Positions 17,383 to 29,093 are shown, numbered from the stretch's first letter. The stretch: 44,268 bases of DNA from Gloeomargaritaceae cyanobacterium C42_A2020_066 (GCA_015272465.1 JACYLR010000030.1:1-44268), one strand, 5' to 3'. Made by a program: numbers and translations. The notes: a model not told the origin generated them from the sequence alone.

Positions 17383-19035
17383 TTGGGGCGACGGGCAGTA
17401 GCGGGACACCCCCAAGGGTTGAAGCCCAATCTTCGGCAGCAGGTGCAGCGGCTCTACCATTGCCGGTTTCCTGTGGATGCGCTGATCACGTCCGACTTGG
17501 CCCAGCGATTGGTGGGGGTGGCCAGGGGTCTCGGCCGGCCGGTGAGTGTGTATGTCAATCGGCGGGGCCAGGTGATTCAGGTGGGGATCGGATCACCTCA
17601 GATCACCCAACTCAGCCCAGAACGTCTGCCCCGGCAGGCGGCCGGCCGGCTATCGGGGATTCGCTGTATCACTACTCAGACCGGTTGGGAGATTCCACCT
17701 ACGGCCGACCTGGTTACCCTGGCTCGTCAGCGGTGGGATGCCCTGGTCACCCTGGTGGCTCCCCAAAATCACGGCTTTATGGGGGGGTATGTGGCCCATG
17801 TCGGCGCTCAGCCCGAAGCGCCTTGGTGGGTGTCTACACCCCTGAGTGGCGCCGCGCTCTGTGAGTTGTCATTTTTGCAAGGTCTCGCCACCTGGGAAGC
17901 TGACCTAGCCGCTGCGGAAACCGAGGCCCTACTCCAACCTGATCCCCAGCGCGTGGTGCTGGTGGCCGTATTCACAGGCGAGACGGCCACCACTGAGGAT
18001 CGCTGCCTGCAAGAATTGGCCTTGCTAGCGACTAGCGCCGGCGCAACCGTGGTCGGTCAGGTGATCCAACGACGCGCCCCGCGGGGCGGCCGGGTGGTGG
18101 GAGCCGGCAAGGTGCAGGAGATTCGTCTGCTCGCCCAAGCCCAAGCGGCCGGCCGAGTGATTGTCGAAGGTGAACTTACTCCGGCCCAAGTCCGCGGCCT
18201 AGAGGGAGAACTGGGGGTGGTGGTGCAGGATCGCACCGAGTTAATCCTCTCCATCTTTGCCCAGCGGGCTCGGTCACGGGCAGGTCAATTGCAGGTGGAG
18301 CGGGCCAAGTTGGAGTACCAGATGGCGCGCCTGACGGGTCAAGGCCGGGCCCTGTCTCGTCTGGGGGGTGGGATCGGCACCCGTGGACCTGGTGAAACGC
18401 AGCTAGAGCAAAACCGCCGCACCCTGACGCAGCGCATCGCCCACCTGGAGCGCCAAGTCGAACTCCTGCGGGATCAGCGCGACCGCCAACGCAGCCAGCG
18501 CCAGCGCCAGCAGATTCCTACCCTCGCCTTGGTGGGCTATACCAACGCCGGCAAGTCCACCCTCTTGAACGCCCTCACCCACGCTGCCGTGTCCACCTCC
18601 CCCCAGGTGTTCGCGACCCTCGATCCCACCAGTCGGCGCATCGGCCTACCCGACCCTCAGACGGGTGAAGTACACACCGCGGTACTCACGGATACAGTGG
18701 GCTTCATTGAGAACCTCCCTCCACCGCTGCTACGGGCCTTCCGGGCTACCCTGGAGGAAGTGACCGAGGCGGATGCCCTGCTGCACGTGGTGGATCTCTC
18801 CCATCCCGACTGGCCCCACCAAGTGGCCACCGTCACAGCCCTCTTGGCAGCCATGACACCGGCAGTCGGCCCCATGCTAGTGGTAGGTAATAAGATTGAC
18901 GCCCTTAACGCTGAGCAACTGGCCCAGGCCCAAGCGGCACTCCCCCAGGCGGTGCTCATTTCAGCCCAGGAATCCAGGGGCTTAGACCAATTGCGGCCGG
19001 CCGTACTGGCCCTGATCCAGGCCCTAGCCAGCTAG
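17383..19035 (+). CDS. hflX: GTPase HflX (long cyanobacterial form)
   Basis: HflX is a ribosome-associated GTPase that splits stalled or heat-damaged ribosomes. At 550 residues this is longer than E. coli HflX (426), having the roughly 170-residue N-terminal extension seen in cyanobacteria (GHPQGLKPN...[15 protein letters not shown]). The core shows the HflX glycine-rich linker [19 protein letters not shown], then G1 [13 protein letters not shown]3 [10 protein letters not shown] and G4 NKID. The start is TTG 17383: upstream in-frame codons are blocked by a TGA at 17368, and homologues begin at this point. mfd begins 35 bases after the stop. Confidence 0.92.
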   Translation: MGRRAVAGHPQGLKPNLRQQVQRLYHCRFPVDALITSDLAQRLVGVARGLGRPVSVYVNRRGQVIQVGIGSPQITQLSPERLPRQAAGRLSGIRCITTQTGWEIPPTADLVTLARQRWDALVTLVAPQNHGFMGGYVAHVGAQPEAPWWVSTPLSGAALCELSFLQGLATWEADLAAAETEALLQPDPQRVVLVAVFTGETATTEDRCLQELALLATSAGATVVGQVIQRRAPRGGRVVGAGKVQEIRLLAQAQAAGRVIVEGELTPAQVRGLEGELGVVVQDRTELILSIFAQRARSRAGQLQVERAKLEYQMARLTGQGRALSRLGGGIGTRGPGETQLEQNRRTLTQRIAHLERQVELLRDQRDRQRSQRQRQQIPTLALVGYTNAGKSTLLNALTHAAVSTSPQVFATLDPTSRRIGLPDPQTGEVHTAVLTDTVGFIENLPPPLLRAFRATLEEVTEADALLHVVDLSHPDWPHQVATVTALLAAMTPAVGPMLVVGNKIDALNAEQLAQAQAALPQAVLISAQESRGLDQLRPAVLALIQALAS

Positions 19036-19070
19036 CCGGGGGTGCAGTTTCTATTGTTTCGGTGGCGACT

Positions 19071-22000
19071 ATGACCCTCACAGCCCTGACGGCAGCCCTT
19101 TGCCAATCCCCCCTACTCCAGGACGTGGTTGCCAAGCTGGGTAACCAGGGACGCGTCAGTTTGGGGGGTGCCCCCCGGCCGGCCCGGGCCCTCATTGCAG
19201 CAGCCCTGGGTGAGGCCCTGGATCGGCCCCTGGTGGTGATCACCGCCACCCTGGAGGAGGCCACCCTGTGGACGGGCCTGTTAGAAGCCTTCAGTCCCCA
19301 ACCTATAGCCTGCTACCCCACCTCGGAAGGCTCGCCCTACGAAGTCCTCGACCCAGAAAACGAAATCCTCTGGGGTCAACTCCAGGTGCTCAGTGATACC
19401 CTAGGGCGCCGCCGGCCGGCCGGGATTGTCGCCGCGGCCCGCGCCCTGCAACCCCACCTGCCCCCATCTGCGGTTTTCGAGGGCCGCTGTCTCACCCTCA
19501 GCCCCGGCTGCACCCTGGATTTGAAAACCCTAGGTCAACGGCTCAGCCAGTTGGGCTACAGCCGGGTAGACCTGGTGGAAAGTGAAGGTCAGTGGAGCCA
19601 GCGGGGTGACTTGGTGGATATCTACCCCGTAGCGGCTGAACTCCCCACTCGTTTGGAGTGGCTGGGGGACACCCTGGAGCGATTGCGGGAGTTTGATCCG
19701 GGCAGCCAGCGCTCCCTCGATCCCCTGGCCAGTCTCACGCTGACGCCGACGGATTACCAAGCCCTCGTCACCCCTGGCCTCACCCCCGACCACATCACCC
19801 AACTCCGGGCCAACACCGGGGGCTGGCGGCGCTACCTGGGCTTGGCCTACGGCCGGCCGGCCAACCTCCTCGATTACGTGCCCGCTGACAGCCTGGTCAT
19901 CCTGGACGAACCCCACCAGACGGAACTCCATCAGCAGCGCTGGCTCGATCACGTCAGTGAACACTGGCAGAGCCTAGAGCCACCCCTACCCGCCATCCAC
20001 CGATCTTGGCCAGAACTCACGGCCCAACTGGATAGTTTTACCCAGGTGCAACTGACCGAGTTAGCCAGCGGCCCTGGTCTGAACCTGGCCGGCCGGCCGG
20101 TACCCCTCAGCCCCCACCAGTTTGCTCGTCTGGCCGACTTTCTGCGGGATCAGCGCCAGCAAGGCATCACCCCCTGGTTGGTCTCCGCCCAGCCCTCTCG
20201 CTGCGTGGCCCTGCTGCAAGAGCACGACTGCCCCGCCCAGTTCGTGCCCAATCCCCAGGACAGCCCGGCGATCGAGCGCCTCCGCCAGCAAAAAGTCCCC
20301 ATCGCCCTCAAGTACACGGGCCTCGCAGAACTCCAGGGCTTCAGCCTGCCCAGTTTTCGCTTCCTGCTGGTTACCGACCGGGAGTTCTTCGGGCAGCACA
20401 GCTTGGCAACCCCCGGCTATGTCCGGCGGCGACGGCGGGCGACCTCAACCCAGGTGGATGTGCAGCGCCTGCGGCCGGGCGACTACGTGGTGCACCGCCA
20501 GCACGGATTCGGTCAGTTTCTGCGCCTAGAACATCTGGTTCTGGACAACCAAACCCGTGAGTACTTGGTCATCCAATACGCCGACGGCCTACTGCGGGTC
20601 GCGGTGGATCAAGTGGGCGTCCTTTCCCGCTACCGCGGCGGCGACAAGGCCCCCGAACTTCATGCCCTCACCGGCAAAACCTGGGAAAAGACCCGCGAGA
20701 AAGTCCGCAAGAGCCTGAAAAAGCTGGCGGTGGATCTGATCAAACTCTACGCCGAACGCAGCCAGCAACAGCGGCCGGCCTACGGCCCCGACAGCCCCTG
20801 GCAGCAGGAACTCGAAGAGTCCTTTCCCTACCCCCTTACGCCCGACCAAGCCAAGGCGATCCAGCAGGTCAAGCATGACCTGGAGACCCCGCAACCCATG
20901 GATCGGCTGGTGTGTGGCGATGTGGGCTTTGGCAAAACGGAAGTTGCGATTCGGGGGATTTTCAAGGTGGTTGTGGCGGGCAAACAGGTGGCCCTCCTCG
21001 CCCCCACGACGGTGCTGGCCCAACAGCACTACCACACCCTCAAGGAACGGTTTGCCCCCTACCCCGTCCAGGTGGCGCTCCTGAACCGGTTCCGCACCAC
21101 CCAGGAAAAACAGGCCATTCTCCAACGGCTGGCCAGCGGCGAACTGGATGTGGTGGTGGGCACCCACCAGTTACTGGGCAAGGGCGTCAAGTTCCGGGAT
21201 TTAGGACTCTTGGTGGTGGACGAGGAACAGCGCTTCGGGGTCAATCAAAAGGAACGGATCAAAGCCCTCAAAACCCAGGTGGATGTCCTCACCCTGACGG
21301 CGACGCCCATCCCCCGCACCCTGCACATGACCCTTTCTGGCCTGCGGGACATCAGCCTAATCACCACGCCACCGGCCGGCCGGCGCCCGATCAAAACCCA
21401 CCTAGCCCCCTACGACCCCGAAAGCATTCGTTCAGCCATCTGCCAGGAACTCGACCGGGGCGGGCAGGTGTTCTACGTGGTGCCGCGGGTGGAGGGAATC
21501 GACCAGGTGGCTGCCCAGTTGCAGCAGATGGTGCCCAGCGCTCGCATCCAGATCGCCCACGGCCAACTGGCCCCTGAGGAACTGGAAGTCGCCATGCTCG
21601 CCTTTGCCAACGGGGAAGCAGACGTGCTCGTTTGCACCACCCTCGTGGAATCAGGTCTGGATATTCCGCGGGTCAATACCATCCTGGTGGAAGAGGCCCA
21701 GCGGTTTGGCCTTGCCCAGTTATATCAACTGCGGGGTCGGGTGGGCCGTGCCGGCACCCAAGCCTATGCCTGGCTGTTCTACCCGGCCGGCCGTGCCCTC
21801 TCCGAAGAAGCCCGCCAGCGCCTGCAAGCCATTCAGGAGTTCACCCAACTGGGGTCGGGCTATCAGTTAGCCCTGCGCGACCTAGAAATTCGGGGCACCG
21901 GCAACCTATTGGGGGCGGAACAATCGGGCCAAGTCGCCGCCGTCGGCTTTGACCTCTACATGGACATGCTCCAGGAAGCCCTCCAGGAAATCCAAGGCCA

Positions 22001-22469
22001 GGCCATTCCCCAGGTGGAGGACACCCAGATCGACCTCAAGGTGAGCGCCTTCATCCCCAGTGAATACATCCCCGATGTCAACCAGAAGCTGGCGGCCTAC
22101 CGCAGCGTGGCTGCCGTCGACCATCCCGACCAATTGGTTCTGACCGCCGCCGACTGGACTGACCGCTACGGCCCCCTACCGCCCCCAGCCCAGCAGTTAC
22201 TGCGGGTGATGGCCCTCAAACAGGTCGCCCGCCGCCTAGGCTTTACCCGGATTCGCCCGGAAGGCAAACAGCACATCATTCTCGACACGCCCATGGCTGA
22301 AGCCGCTTGGAAGTCCCTGCACACCCAGTTACCGGACGGCCAGCAGGCGCGCTGGGTCTACAGTCCAGGCCGCGTCACCGTGCGTGGACTGGGGGTTCTA
22401 CCGGCTCCCCAGCAGATCGAGACTTTGATCACGGCCCTGGAAACCCTCAATGCTTCCCCGGCAACCTAA
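19071..22469 (+). CDS. mfd: Transcription-repair coupling factor Mfd
   Basis: Mfd is a DNA translocase that removes RNA polymerase stalled at lesions and recruits UvrA. About 1132 residues, normal length. The N-terminal UvrB-homology module includes [20 protein letters not shown] and the UvrA-contacting region. The CarD-like RNA-polymerase interaction domain begins [17 protein letters not shown]. The RecG-like motor has Walker [16 protein letters not shown], the DEEQ box [25 protein letters not shown] and [15 protein letters not shown], and a C-terminal TRCF domain follows. I prefer ATG 19071 (GGTGG five bases upstream) to GTG 19062. GGCCGGCC is frequent here and often encodes AGRP/GRPA. Confidence 0.97.
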   Translation: MTLTALTAALCQSPLLQDVVAKLGNQGRVSLGGAPRPARALIAAALGEALDRPLVVITATLEEATLWTGLLEAFSPQPIACYPTSEGSPYEVLDPENEILWGQLQVLSDTLGRRRPAGIVAAARALQPHLPPSAVFEGRCLTLSPGCTLDLKTLGQRLSQLGYSRVDLVESEGQWSQRGDLVDIYPVAAELPTRLEWLGDTLERLREFDPGSQRSLDPLASLTLTPTDYQALVTPGLTPDHITQLRANTGGWRRYLGLAYGRPANLLDYVPADSLVILDEPHQTELHQQRWLDHVSEHWQSLEPPLPAIHRSWPELTAQLDSFTQVQLTELASGPGLNLAGRPVPLSPHQFARLADFLRDQRQQGITPWLVSAQPSRCVALLQEHDCPAQFVPNPQDSPAIERLRQQKVPIALKYTGLAELQGFSLPSFRFLLVTDREFFGQHSLATPGYVRRRRRATSTQVDVQRLRPGDYVVHRQHGFGQFLRLEHLVLDNQTREYLVIQYADGLLRVAVDQVGVLSRYRGGDKAPELHALTGKTWEKTREKVRKSLKKLAVDLIKLYAERSQQQRPAYGPDSPWQQELEESFPYPLTPDQAKAIQQVKHDLETPQPMDRLVCGDVGFGKTEVAIRGIFKVVVAGKQVALLAPTTVLAQQHYHTLKERFAPYPVQVALLNRFRTTQEKQAILQRLASGELDVVVGTHQLLGKGVKFRDLGLLVVDEEQRFGVNQKERIKALKTQVDVLTLTATPIPRTLHMTLSGLRDISLITTPPAGRRPIKTHLAPYDPESIRSAICQELDRGGQVFYVVPRVEGIDQVAAQLQQMVPSARIQIAHGQLAPEELEVAMLAFANGEADVLVCTTLVESGLDIPRVNTILVEEAQRFGLAQLYQLRGRVGRAGTQAYAWLFYPAGRALSEEARQRLQAIQEFTQLGSGYQLALRDLEIRGTGNLLGAEQSGQVAAVGFDLYMDMLQEALQEIQGQAIPQVEDTQIDLKVSAFIPSEYIPDVNQKLAAYRSVAAVDHPDQLVLTAADWTDRYGPLPPPAQQLLRVMALKQVARRLGFTRIRPEGKQHIILDTPMAEAAWKSLHTQLPDGQQARWVYSPGRVTVRGLGVLPAPQQIETLITALETLNASPAT

Positions 22470-22518
22470 TTTCAGTCACTAATTTGAACGTTAACCTAGT
22501 CTTAATTTTGACAGGGTC

Positions 22519-22543
22519 GGCCGGCCGCCAAACCGGCCTTTTT
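22519..22543 (+). terminator. Intrinsic terminator of mfd built from the GGCCGGCC motif
   Basis: GGCCGG (22519-22524), an eight-base loop, CCGGCC (22533-22538) and TTTTT (22539-22543), fifty bases after the mfd stop. One arm is part of a GGCCGGCC octamer, so a copy of the iterated palindrome has been used as a terminator stem. Confidence 0.85.
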
Positions 22544-22624
22544 GGTTCAGAGAAAACAATTCAGTTGAAACTTGTCAGAGTACCCTTTAAGCTAAGACTC
22601 TGAGGTACTGAGCGTCCTTCTCCC

Positions 22625-22921
22625 ATGACTGAAGCCTACATCGGTGTCAACTCTGACATGCCAGACGCCCTGTCTCGCGAAGTGCGTGTCACCCAATCGC
22701 GGTTGTTATTAGAGACCCTCCACACCGCAGATGAAATTGCCAAGCAGGGGTATTTCATCACCAGTTCCGAGCTAGCCGATCTAATGGATGTCAATGCCAG
22801 CGCCGTCACCAGTCGCGGTGAAGAGTGGCCTTGGCGGAATTGGATCGTCTCTCGGGTGCGACGGGAGGGCAATCAAATCCTTTGGCAACTGGAGCGAATC
22901 GACGGCAAAGCAGAGGATTAG
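22625..22921 (+). CDS. Small conserved cyanobacterial protein, HTH-like
   Basis: A 98-residue protein beginning MTEAYIGVNSDM. The central FITSSELADLMDVNASAVTSRG reads like a helix-turn-helix (two short helices separated by a turn, the second rich in small polar residues), and the C-terminus EWPWRNWIVSRVRREGNQILWQLERID is the most conserved-looking part. I recall very similar hypothetical proteins in many cyanobacteria but know no function. It has its own upstream space after the mfd terminator; TTGAAA at 22564 may be a -35. A DNA-binding role is inference. Confidence 0.75.
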   Translation: MTEAYIGVNSDMPDALSREVRVTQSRLLLETLHTADEIAKQGYFITSSELADLMDVNASAVTSRGEEWPWRNWIVSRVRREGNQILWQLERIDGKAED

Positions 22922-23006
22922 CCATCCCAACCTCGCGCCCCAACCGCCCTGGTCAGTTTCCCCCAGAGCGGCCGGCCGAGACGGGTTGCTATGGGGGAAT
23001 ACGACC

Positions 23007-23363
23007 CTAGGACAGGGGGAGGCCCAGTCCACTGGTGAGGTTGTCCATTTTGGCCTTCATCGTGGCCGTCGAGGACTCATAAGCCCCCCGCAGGGCCGTG
23101 TACACCAGGGCCGATAGCTCTTCTGCTGTTTTACCTTCCAGCGCCGCCGGGTCGATCTCCACCCGCCGCGGTTCCTGGTTGCCGCTCAGAAAAATCTTGA
23201 CCAAGCCATCACCCGCTTGGCCCTCGATCTCCATGGCATCCAGTTCTTGCTGCATGCGGATTGCTTCATCCTGAACCTGCTGGGCCTTGCGGATGGCATC
23301 GGCCAACTCCTTCATCTTGCCGAGGCCAAACCCGAAGCCCTTTCCTTCCTTACCTTGGGTCAT
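23007..23363 (-). CDS. YbaB/EbfC family nucleoid-associated protein
   Basis: A 118-residue small DNA-binding protein. The family core is plain: [60 protein letters not shown], two long helices around a beta-sheet that dimerises into a tweezer shape. A short Gly/Lys-rich N-terminus ([12 protein letters not shown]) precedes it. The C-terminal region is enriched in Ala, Ser and Met. It is convergent with the small HTH-like gene and divergent from psbK, with overlapping -10-like elements between them. Confidence 0.93.
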   Translation of the reverse strand: MTQGKEGKGFGFGLGKMKELADAIRKAQQVQDEAIRMQQELDAMEIEGQAGDGLVKIFLSGNQEPRRVEIDPAALEGKTAEELSALVYTALRGAYESSTATMKAKMDNLTSGLGLPLS

Positions 23364-23434
23364 AACCAGTACCTAATGGGGGAATAGCCCTAGCCACTGG
23401 GGCTAAGGGTAAGGTTTCCCAGAAAACCACCCCG

Positions 23435-23442
23435 ATTATACT
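23435..23442. promoter_or_regulatory. Overlapping -10 elements between ybaB and psbK
   Basis: The sequence ATTATACT reads TATACT on the plus strand (23437-23442, toward psbK) and TATAAT on the minus strand (23435-23440, toward ybaB). Neither has a good -35 at 17 bases. A shared divergent promoter is plausible, which would make the two genes compete for polymerase; this is inference. Confidence 0.4.
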
Positions 23443-23518
23443 GGCATCCCAGGCCCTGCACCGGACAGCGTGGTACCCTGGAGACGTTCTCTTCTGATGC
23501 TGTGTTGAGGTTGCGCCC

Positions 23519-23656
23519 ATGGTCGCCTCCCTAGTTCTGGCCAAGCTCCCCGAAGCCTACGCCATGTTTGACCCTCTGGTAGACATTTTGCCGGTGATTC
23601 CCGTCCTCTTTTTGCTGCTGGCCTTTGTGTGGCAAGCAGCCATCGGGTTCCGTTAG
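23519..23656 (+). CDS. psbK: Photosystem II reaction centre protein K
   Basis: A 45-codon gene too short for the ORF track. Translation gives an 8-residue leader (MVASLVLA) and then [20 protein letters not shown] followed by [17 protein letters not shown]. This is the 37-residue mature PsbK with its single transmembrane helix; the family is cleaved just before KLPEAYA. PsbK sits at the edge of photosystem II near CP43 and PsbZ and stabilises the complex. TTGAGG lies nine bases before ATG 23519. It is convergent with eno, only 13 bases apart. Confidence 0.96.
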   Translation: MVASLVLAKLPEAYAMFDPLVDILPVIPVLFLLLAFVWQAAIGFR

Positions 23657-23669
23657 GGGATAGATTCAT

Positions 23670-24980
<1,311 letters not shown>

Positions 24981-25050
24981 TCATCCTAGGGCCAGATAGT
25001 GGGGCCGGGGGCAGAGTTCAGGAAAACTCTAACTTTCCCGTGGAAAATTC

Positions 25051-25443
25051 CTACCTTCGATCTTCTTGGACGTTCAGCAGCTTGCGATAAAAGTCCTGGG
25101 GAAAGTCGATCTGCTGGTTCCGCTTGTGTTGAATTAATAAATCAATGAGATAGCCGACAAACTCGAAGGCCGGCATGTTCATGTCATAGGTTAGTTCCGG
25201 GTCACCATTGAACTGAATCTGGCAACGGCTCAGGCCGGCCGGAATACTTTCCGCATTCCAGGTAGCGGCGAAGGGTACATTTTCACCCCCATCAATGGCC
25301 CGTTCCCCCTCCAGATTGCCGGAGCGGTAGAGACTGAGGGCGTAGGGCAGGACGTCTTTGCGGTTCGCCTGGGGATAGTAGGGGGCGAACACCATGATTT
25401 CCTGCTTACCCGCAGCTTGCAGTTGGGATAAGACGGTGGGCAT
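25051..25443 (-). CDS. EbsA-like protein (type IV pilus/biofilm-suppression family, probable)
   Basis: A 130-residue soluble protein. The pattern IMVFAPYYP...LPYALSLYRSGNLEGERAIDGGENVPF...LSRCQIQFNG...FEFVGYLIDLL resembles what I recall for EbsA, a cyanobacterial protein needed for type IV pilus assembly and for suppressing biofilm formation in Synechococcus elongatus. I cannot confirm this without a search; the safe statement is a conserved cyanobacterial protein. ATG 25443 lies behind a strong AGGAGG. It follows prmA by 26 bases and precedes eno by 91, so cotranscription with prmA is likely. Confidence 0.6.
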   Translation of the reverse strand: MPTVLSQLQAAGKQEIMVFAPYYPQANRKDVLPYALSLYRSGNLEGERAIDGGENVPFAATWNAESIPAGLSRCQIQFNGDPELTYDMNMPAFEFVGYLIDLLIQHKRNQQIDFPQDFYRKLLNVQEDRR

Positions 25444-25469
25444 GGAAACCTCCTGAGAACACTGAGGAC

Positions 25470-26375
25470 TTAATCAGGGTTGGGACGAATACTCAGGCAA
25501 CTCCACCCTTGCCGCTGCCAGAGAGCCGCAACCATCCAGCCGTGTTTCTCTAGGCCAGCGACGAGGGGAGGAACCTGATCGGTCAGGACACCGCTGAGTA
25601 TACCCCAGGTTTTTGGGTGGACGGCCGGCCGTAGCCGAGGCACCACGTCCAGAATCACATCCAAGAGAATATTGCAGACAAATCCATCGAGGGGGCCGGG
25701 CAGAAGGGTCAGTAGGCGCTCCACACTCCCCTGCTCCACCACGAGATGACGGGGATCGAGGTGATTGAGGGCACGGTTTTGGCGGGTCGCGGTCACCGCC
25801 AGCGGGTCGGTATCCACGGCATAGACCTGTTCCACCCCTAGCAATAGGGCCGCCAAGCTGAGAATACCAGAGCCGCAACCAATATCCGCCACAGTCAGCG
25901 GCCCCTTGCGCCAGTGGGGGTCAAGGCGCATCTCTAGAGCCTCCAGACACAATTGAGTACTGGGGTGGGTACCGGTACCAAAGGCATAGCCCGGATCGAG
26001 TCGGAGAATGACCTGATCCGCACCCAGCGGCGGGGCTAACCAGGCCGGCAAGACCACCAGACGCTCCCCAATGGTTTGGGCCTGCCAGTGCCGCTTCCAG
26101 TGTTCGGCCCAGTCCTCCGGATCTAGGGTGACCGCCACCACTTGGGGCTGGGCCAAGCCTGAGGCCTGGGCGTCCTGGAGAAGTTCCTCGGTCAATTGCC
26201 CTAGGCCGGCCGGCCGCTCGGATTGGGGCAAATACCCCCGCACCACCACCCACTCAGGCCCCTGGGCCATACTTGCCGTACCCTGACAGCCCAATTCCTG
26301 GAGCCGCCAAAAAACCGTATCCTCCAGGTCGGCCGGGCAGGTCACCTGGATTTCCCACCACGGTGGGTTGCTCAT
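25470..26375 (-). CDS. prmA: Ribosomal protein L11 methyltransferase
   Basis: PrmA trimethylates ribosomal protein L11 using S-adenosylmethionine. The 301-residue product has the N-terminal substrate-recognition domain (WWEIQVTCPADLEDTVFWRLQELGCQG), the linker LRLDPGYAFGTGTHPSTQLCLEAL typical of PrmA, SAM motif I VADIGCGSGILSLAALLLG, the acidic VYAVDTDPLAV, and CNILLDVI in place of the NPPY-type motif. ATG 26375 follows the serA stop by 22 bases; I recall the serA-prmA order as common in cyanobacteria. Confidence 0.95.
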   Translation of the reverse strand: MSNPPWWEIQVTCPADLEDTVFWRLQELGCQGTASMAQGPEWVVVRGYLPQSERPAGLGQLTEELLQDAQASGLAQPQVVAVTLDPEDWAEHWKRHWQAQTIGERLVVLPAWLAPPLGADQVILRLDPGYAFGTGTHPSTQLCLEALEMRLDPHWRKGPLTVADIGCGSGILSLAALLLGVEQVYAVDTDPLAVTATRQNRALNHLDPRHLVVEQGSVERLLTLLPGPLDGFVCNILLDVILDVVPRLRPAVHPKTWGILSGVLTDQVPPLVAGLEKHGWMVAALWQRQGWSCLSIRPNPD

Positions 26376-26397
26376 GCTACCTCCCCTCGCCTAACGG

Positions 26398-27978
26398 CTA
26401 CAGATTCACAACGTAGGCACTGGTAATGCCAGCAATCTGATGCACCAAAGGCAATACCTCAGAGGGTAGGGGGTCATCAATCCCCAGCACCATCACCGCA
26501 TCGCCACGAATCAGCTTGCGCCCCACCTGCATACTGGCAATGTTGACGTTATGGCTACCCAGAATTGAACCCAATTTACCGATGATCCCCGGCATATCCT
26601 GGTGCAGGGTGATCAGCATGTAGGCCGTTGGCGCCACACTGATCGGAAACCCATCAATGCTGGTGATCCGTACCTCGCCCGTATCAAGCAGTGCACCGGA
26701 AACACTGTGTTCGGAACGGGAGCCGCGGGCCGTCACCAAAATGGAACTGGAAAAGTCCTTGAGGGACTCATCCCGCGTTTCAATGACGCGAATGCCCCGT
26801 GCCTTGGCCTCCAAGGCAGCATTGACATAGTTCACCCGCTCGCGCAGGGCCGGAGCCAGCAAACCCTTGAGGACGGCAATCACCACCGGCTGGCTCTCCT
26901 GGTTGGCCAAGTTCCCCTGGAGCCGCACCGAGAGCACCTCAACACGTCCACCCGCCAACTGGCCTGCCAGGTTGCCCAGGGTCTCCGCCAAATCCAGATA
27001 GGGTTTGAGACGGGTGAGGACATCCGGGCGCAAACCGGGAATATTCACCGCCGAACGGGCTGGGAGCCCCAGGAGGACATCTCGAATCTGCTCGGCCACA
27101 TCAATCGCCACATTAACCTGGGCTTCAGCGGTGGATGCCCCTAGGTGGGGGGTGAGCACAACCTCCCGCCCCAAATGCAGCAGAGGGCTTTCTTTGGGGG
27201 GTTCGGCATCAAACACATCCAAGGCTGCCCCGGCCAATTCCCCCTTTTCGAGGGCTTCCACCAGCGCCGCCTCGTCAATCAGGCCCCCACGGGCACAGTT
27301 AATAATGCGGGTCGTTGGCTTGAGTAACTTCAAGGTTTCCCGGTTGATTAAGTGGGTGGTTTCCGGGGTTTTGGGGACGTGCAGGGTTATGTAGTCGGCC
27401 TCCCGGAGCAACACCTCCAATTCCACCAACCGGCAGCCCAGTTGCTCAGCCCGCTCCTGGGTGAGGAAGGGATCGTAGGCGAGGAGGCGCATCCCCATCG
27501 ACCGGGCAATGGTGGCCACATGGGCGCCAATTTTCCCCAGGCCAATGATCCCCAGGTTTTTCTTGTAAACCTCGACCCCCATGAATGCCTTGCGCTCCCA
27601 ACGGCCGGCCTTGACCGACTGGTCAGCCAAGGCAATATGGCGCGACAGGGCCAGCATCAACGCCACCGTGTGCTCCGCCGCCGCAATCGTATTCCCCTCT
27701 GGGGAGTTAACCACGACAACACCCCGCCGGGTGGCCGCTGGCACATCCACATTATCCACCCCGACGCCCGCCCGACCAATGATCTTGAGTTGGCGGCCGG
27801 CCTCAATCACCGCTTCGGTGACGCGGGTGCCGGAGCGAATCATCAGGGCATCGTAGCCGGGAATCAACGCCAGTAGCTCAGCGGGGGGCAGATTGGGCCG
27901 GTTATCAACCTCCGCCACTTGGGCGAGGATATCCAGGCCGGCCGCGTCAATCTCATCGGAGACAAGCACTCTGGGCAT
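26398..27978 (-). CDS. serA: D-3-phosphoglycerate dehydrogenase
   Basis: SerA oxidises 3-phosphoglycerate to 3-phosphohydroxypyruvate, the first step of serine synthesis. 526 residues, the long form. Order: substrate-binding domain (MPRVLVSDEIDAAGLDIL), Rossmann domain with NLGIIGLGKIGAHVA, catalytic NCARGGLIDEAALVEAL and LTPHLGASTAEAQ (the active-site histidine), an intervening ASB domain with LKGLLAP, and a C-terminal ACT domain (LITLHQDMPGIIGKLGSILG), where serine feedback is expected. ATG 27978 is preferred to the TTG two codons earlier. With eno and pgk nearby, three enzymes acting on C3 phosphates share this window, though not one operon. Confidence 0.96.
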   Translation of the reverse strand: MPRVLVSDEIDAAGLDILAQVAEVDNRPNLPPAELLALIPGYDALMIRSGTRVTEAVIEAGRQLKIIGRAGVGVDNVDVPAATRRGVVVVNSPEGNTIAAAEHTVALMLALSRHIALADQSVKAGRWERKAFMGVEVYKKNLGIIGLGKIGAHVATIARSMGMRLLAYDPFLTQERAEQLGCRLVELEVLLREADYITLHVPKTPETTHLINRETLKLLKPTTRIINCARGGLIDEAALVEALEKGELAGAALDVFDAEPPKESPLLHLGREVVLTPHLGASTAEAQVNVAIDVAEQIRDVLLGLPARSAVNIPGLRPDVLTRLKPYLDLAETLGNLAGQLAGGRVEVLSVRLQGNLANQESQPVVIAVLKGLLAPALRERVNYVNAALEAKARGIRVIETRDESLKDFSSSILVTARGSRSEHSVSGALLDTGEVRITSIDGFPISVAPTAYMLITLHQDMPGIIGKLGSILGSHNVNIASMQVGRKLIRGDAVMVLGIDDPLPSEVLPLVHQIAGITSAYVVNL

Positions 27979-28000
27979 GAGCAAAAATTAGGAAACGACC

Positions 28001-28471
28001 CTAGGACTGGTTCAGAATTCGCTGAACGATCTGGACGCCGGTGGCAGCTTGCCAGCCAAATAATGCTAACAGAAGGGTGTTCAGGGTGATATGTGCGACC
28101 CTAGCCCATTGCTTGCCCTGCTGCATCAGAGGCGACAGGGATGCAGAGGTGGCGACCAAACCTGTCATCCCCAAACCCACCAGCAGGTGAGGGCCAAAGA
28201 ACAGCTTGTGGTTATTGATATAAGTGACAGCCATGCCCCCCAAAGTGCCCAGCACCATCAGGGTGAGGAGGATGGAACCCGCTTGGTGGTGCACTTGAGC
28301 AAACTTACCTTTGAGGAGGGTGGATTTGGCTTCCCCCTTGGCTGACCGGGTGCGGATGACCTGGACACCGGTGTAGAGGGCATAGAAGGAAACAGCCAGG
28401 AGCACCCACATCAACACAGGATGAAAAAACGGCAAGGCGGGCCGCAACCACTGGGGAACAGAGAAATCCAT
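28001..28471 (-). CDS. DUF4079 membrane protein
   Basis: A 156-residue integral membrane protein with four hydrophobic segments: around residues 15-37 (FHPVLMWVLLAVSFYALYTG), 65-85 (SILLTLMVLGTLGGMAVTYI), 93-112 (GPHLLVGLGMTGLVATSASL) and 126-150. Histidines lie in or near helices (FHP, HHQAGS, GPHLL, AHITL), which recalls b561-type haem proteins. I recognise this as the cyanobacterial/plastid DUF4079 family; function is not established as far as I know. It is the gene before serA, 22 bases apart, and 36 bases after the NYN-domain gene. Confidence 0.8.
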   Translation of the reverse strand: MDFSVPQWLRPALPFFHPVLMWVLLAVSFYALYTGVQVIRTRSAKGEAKSTLLKGKFAQVHHQAGSILLTLMVLGTLGGMAVTYINNHKLFFGPHLLVGLGMTGLVATSASLSPLMQQGKQWARVAHITLNTLLLALFGWQAATGVQIVQRILNQS

Positions 28472-28507
28472 GATGGAAGACGCATGACAAAAGTTAACGA
28501 AATCCTA

Positions 28508-29035
28508 TCACGGCGACTTGCGGCGCTGATTGAGCCAGGCTTGTACCTCGGGCCTGAGGCATTGGCCAACCCGCGGCCGGGGTGGCTCACGATGGCGATC
28601 TCGGAAGCGGGCCTGGGCTTGGGTGCGGCGCACATCCTGCCAGAGGCGTTCGGAGGAGAACCATTCCGCCCCTGATCCGGTGGCCATCAGGCGAATCAGA
28701 TGGTCATCTGTAGCCACAATCAGGCGTGTTCGGCGCTGCTGGCGCTTGTGTTCAGCGCAGAGGAACTCGATATAGCTGTCCGCGGTTTGGCTTTTGTCGG
28801 TGAAGTGGACGTGTAACAGGTCTGTGTGGGAGAGGGCACGCGTTGGCTGGGATTGATGTTGAGCATCAAACACCACATCGGTAACCCAGCCCTGCACTGC
28901 ACTGTGGTTAATCAGGATCTCAATGAGCTGATTGCGGGCCACTTCTAGGCTGTGGCGATCTCGCGCGGTCTTTAGCGAGGCCCAAGCCCCGATGATGTTG
29001 TAGCCATCCACCAGAAGTTGGCAGGAGGCTGCCAC
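28508..29035 (-). CDS. NYN-domain nuclease, YacP/Rae1-like
   Basis: A 175-residue PIN-like protein. LLVDGYNIIGAW supplies the first metal-binding aspartate, and DVVFDAQHQ, TADSYIEFLCAEHKRQQRRTRLIVATDDHLIRLMATGSGAEWFSSERLW supply the rest (ADSYIE and ATDDHL). This is the YacP family, whose Bacillus member Rae1 is a ribosome-associated endoribonuclease that cuts mRNA in the A site. GTG 29035 is the only reasonable start. The likely run with DUF4079 and serA is a neighbour relation only. Confidence 0.87.
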   Translation of the reverse strand: MAASCQLLVDGYNIIGAWASLKTARDRHSLEVARNQLIEILINHSAVQGWVTDVVFDAQHQSQPTRALSHTDLLHVHFTDKSQTADSYIEFLCAEHKRQQRRTRLIVATDDHLIRLMATGSGAEWFSSERLWQDVRRTQAQARFRDRHREPPRPRVGQCLRPEVQAWLNQRRKSP

Positions 29036-29093
29036 GGCTTCAATAATTCTTAACGTCTGACCCTATGGTACCGCAGGTGTACCGGAGACAGGA

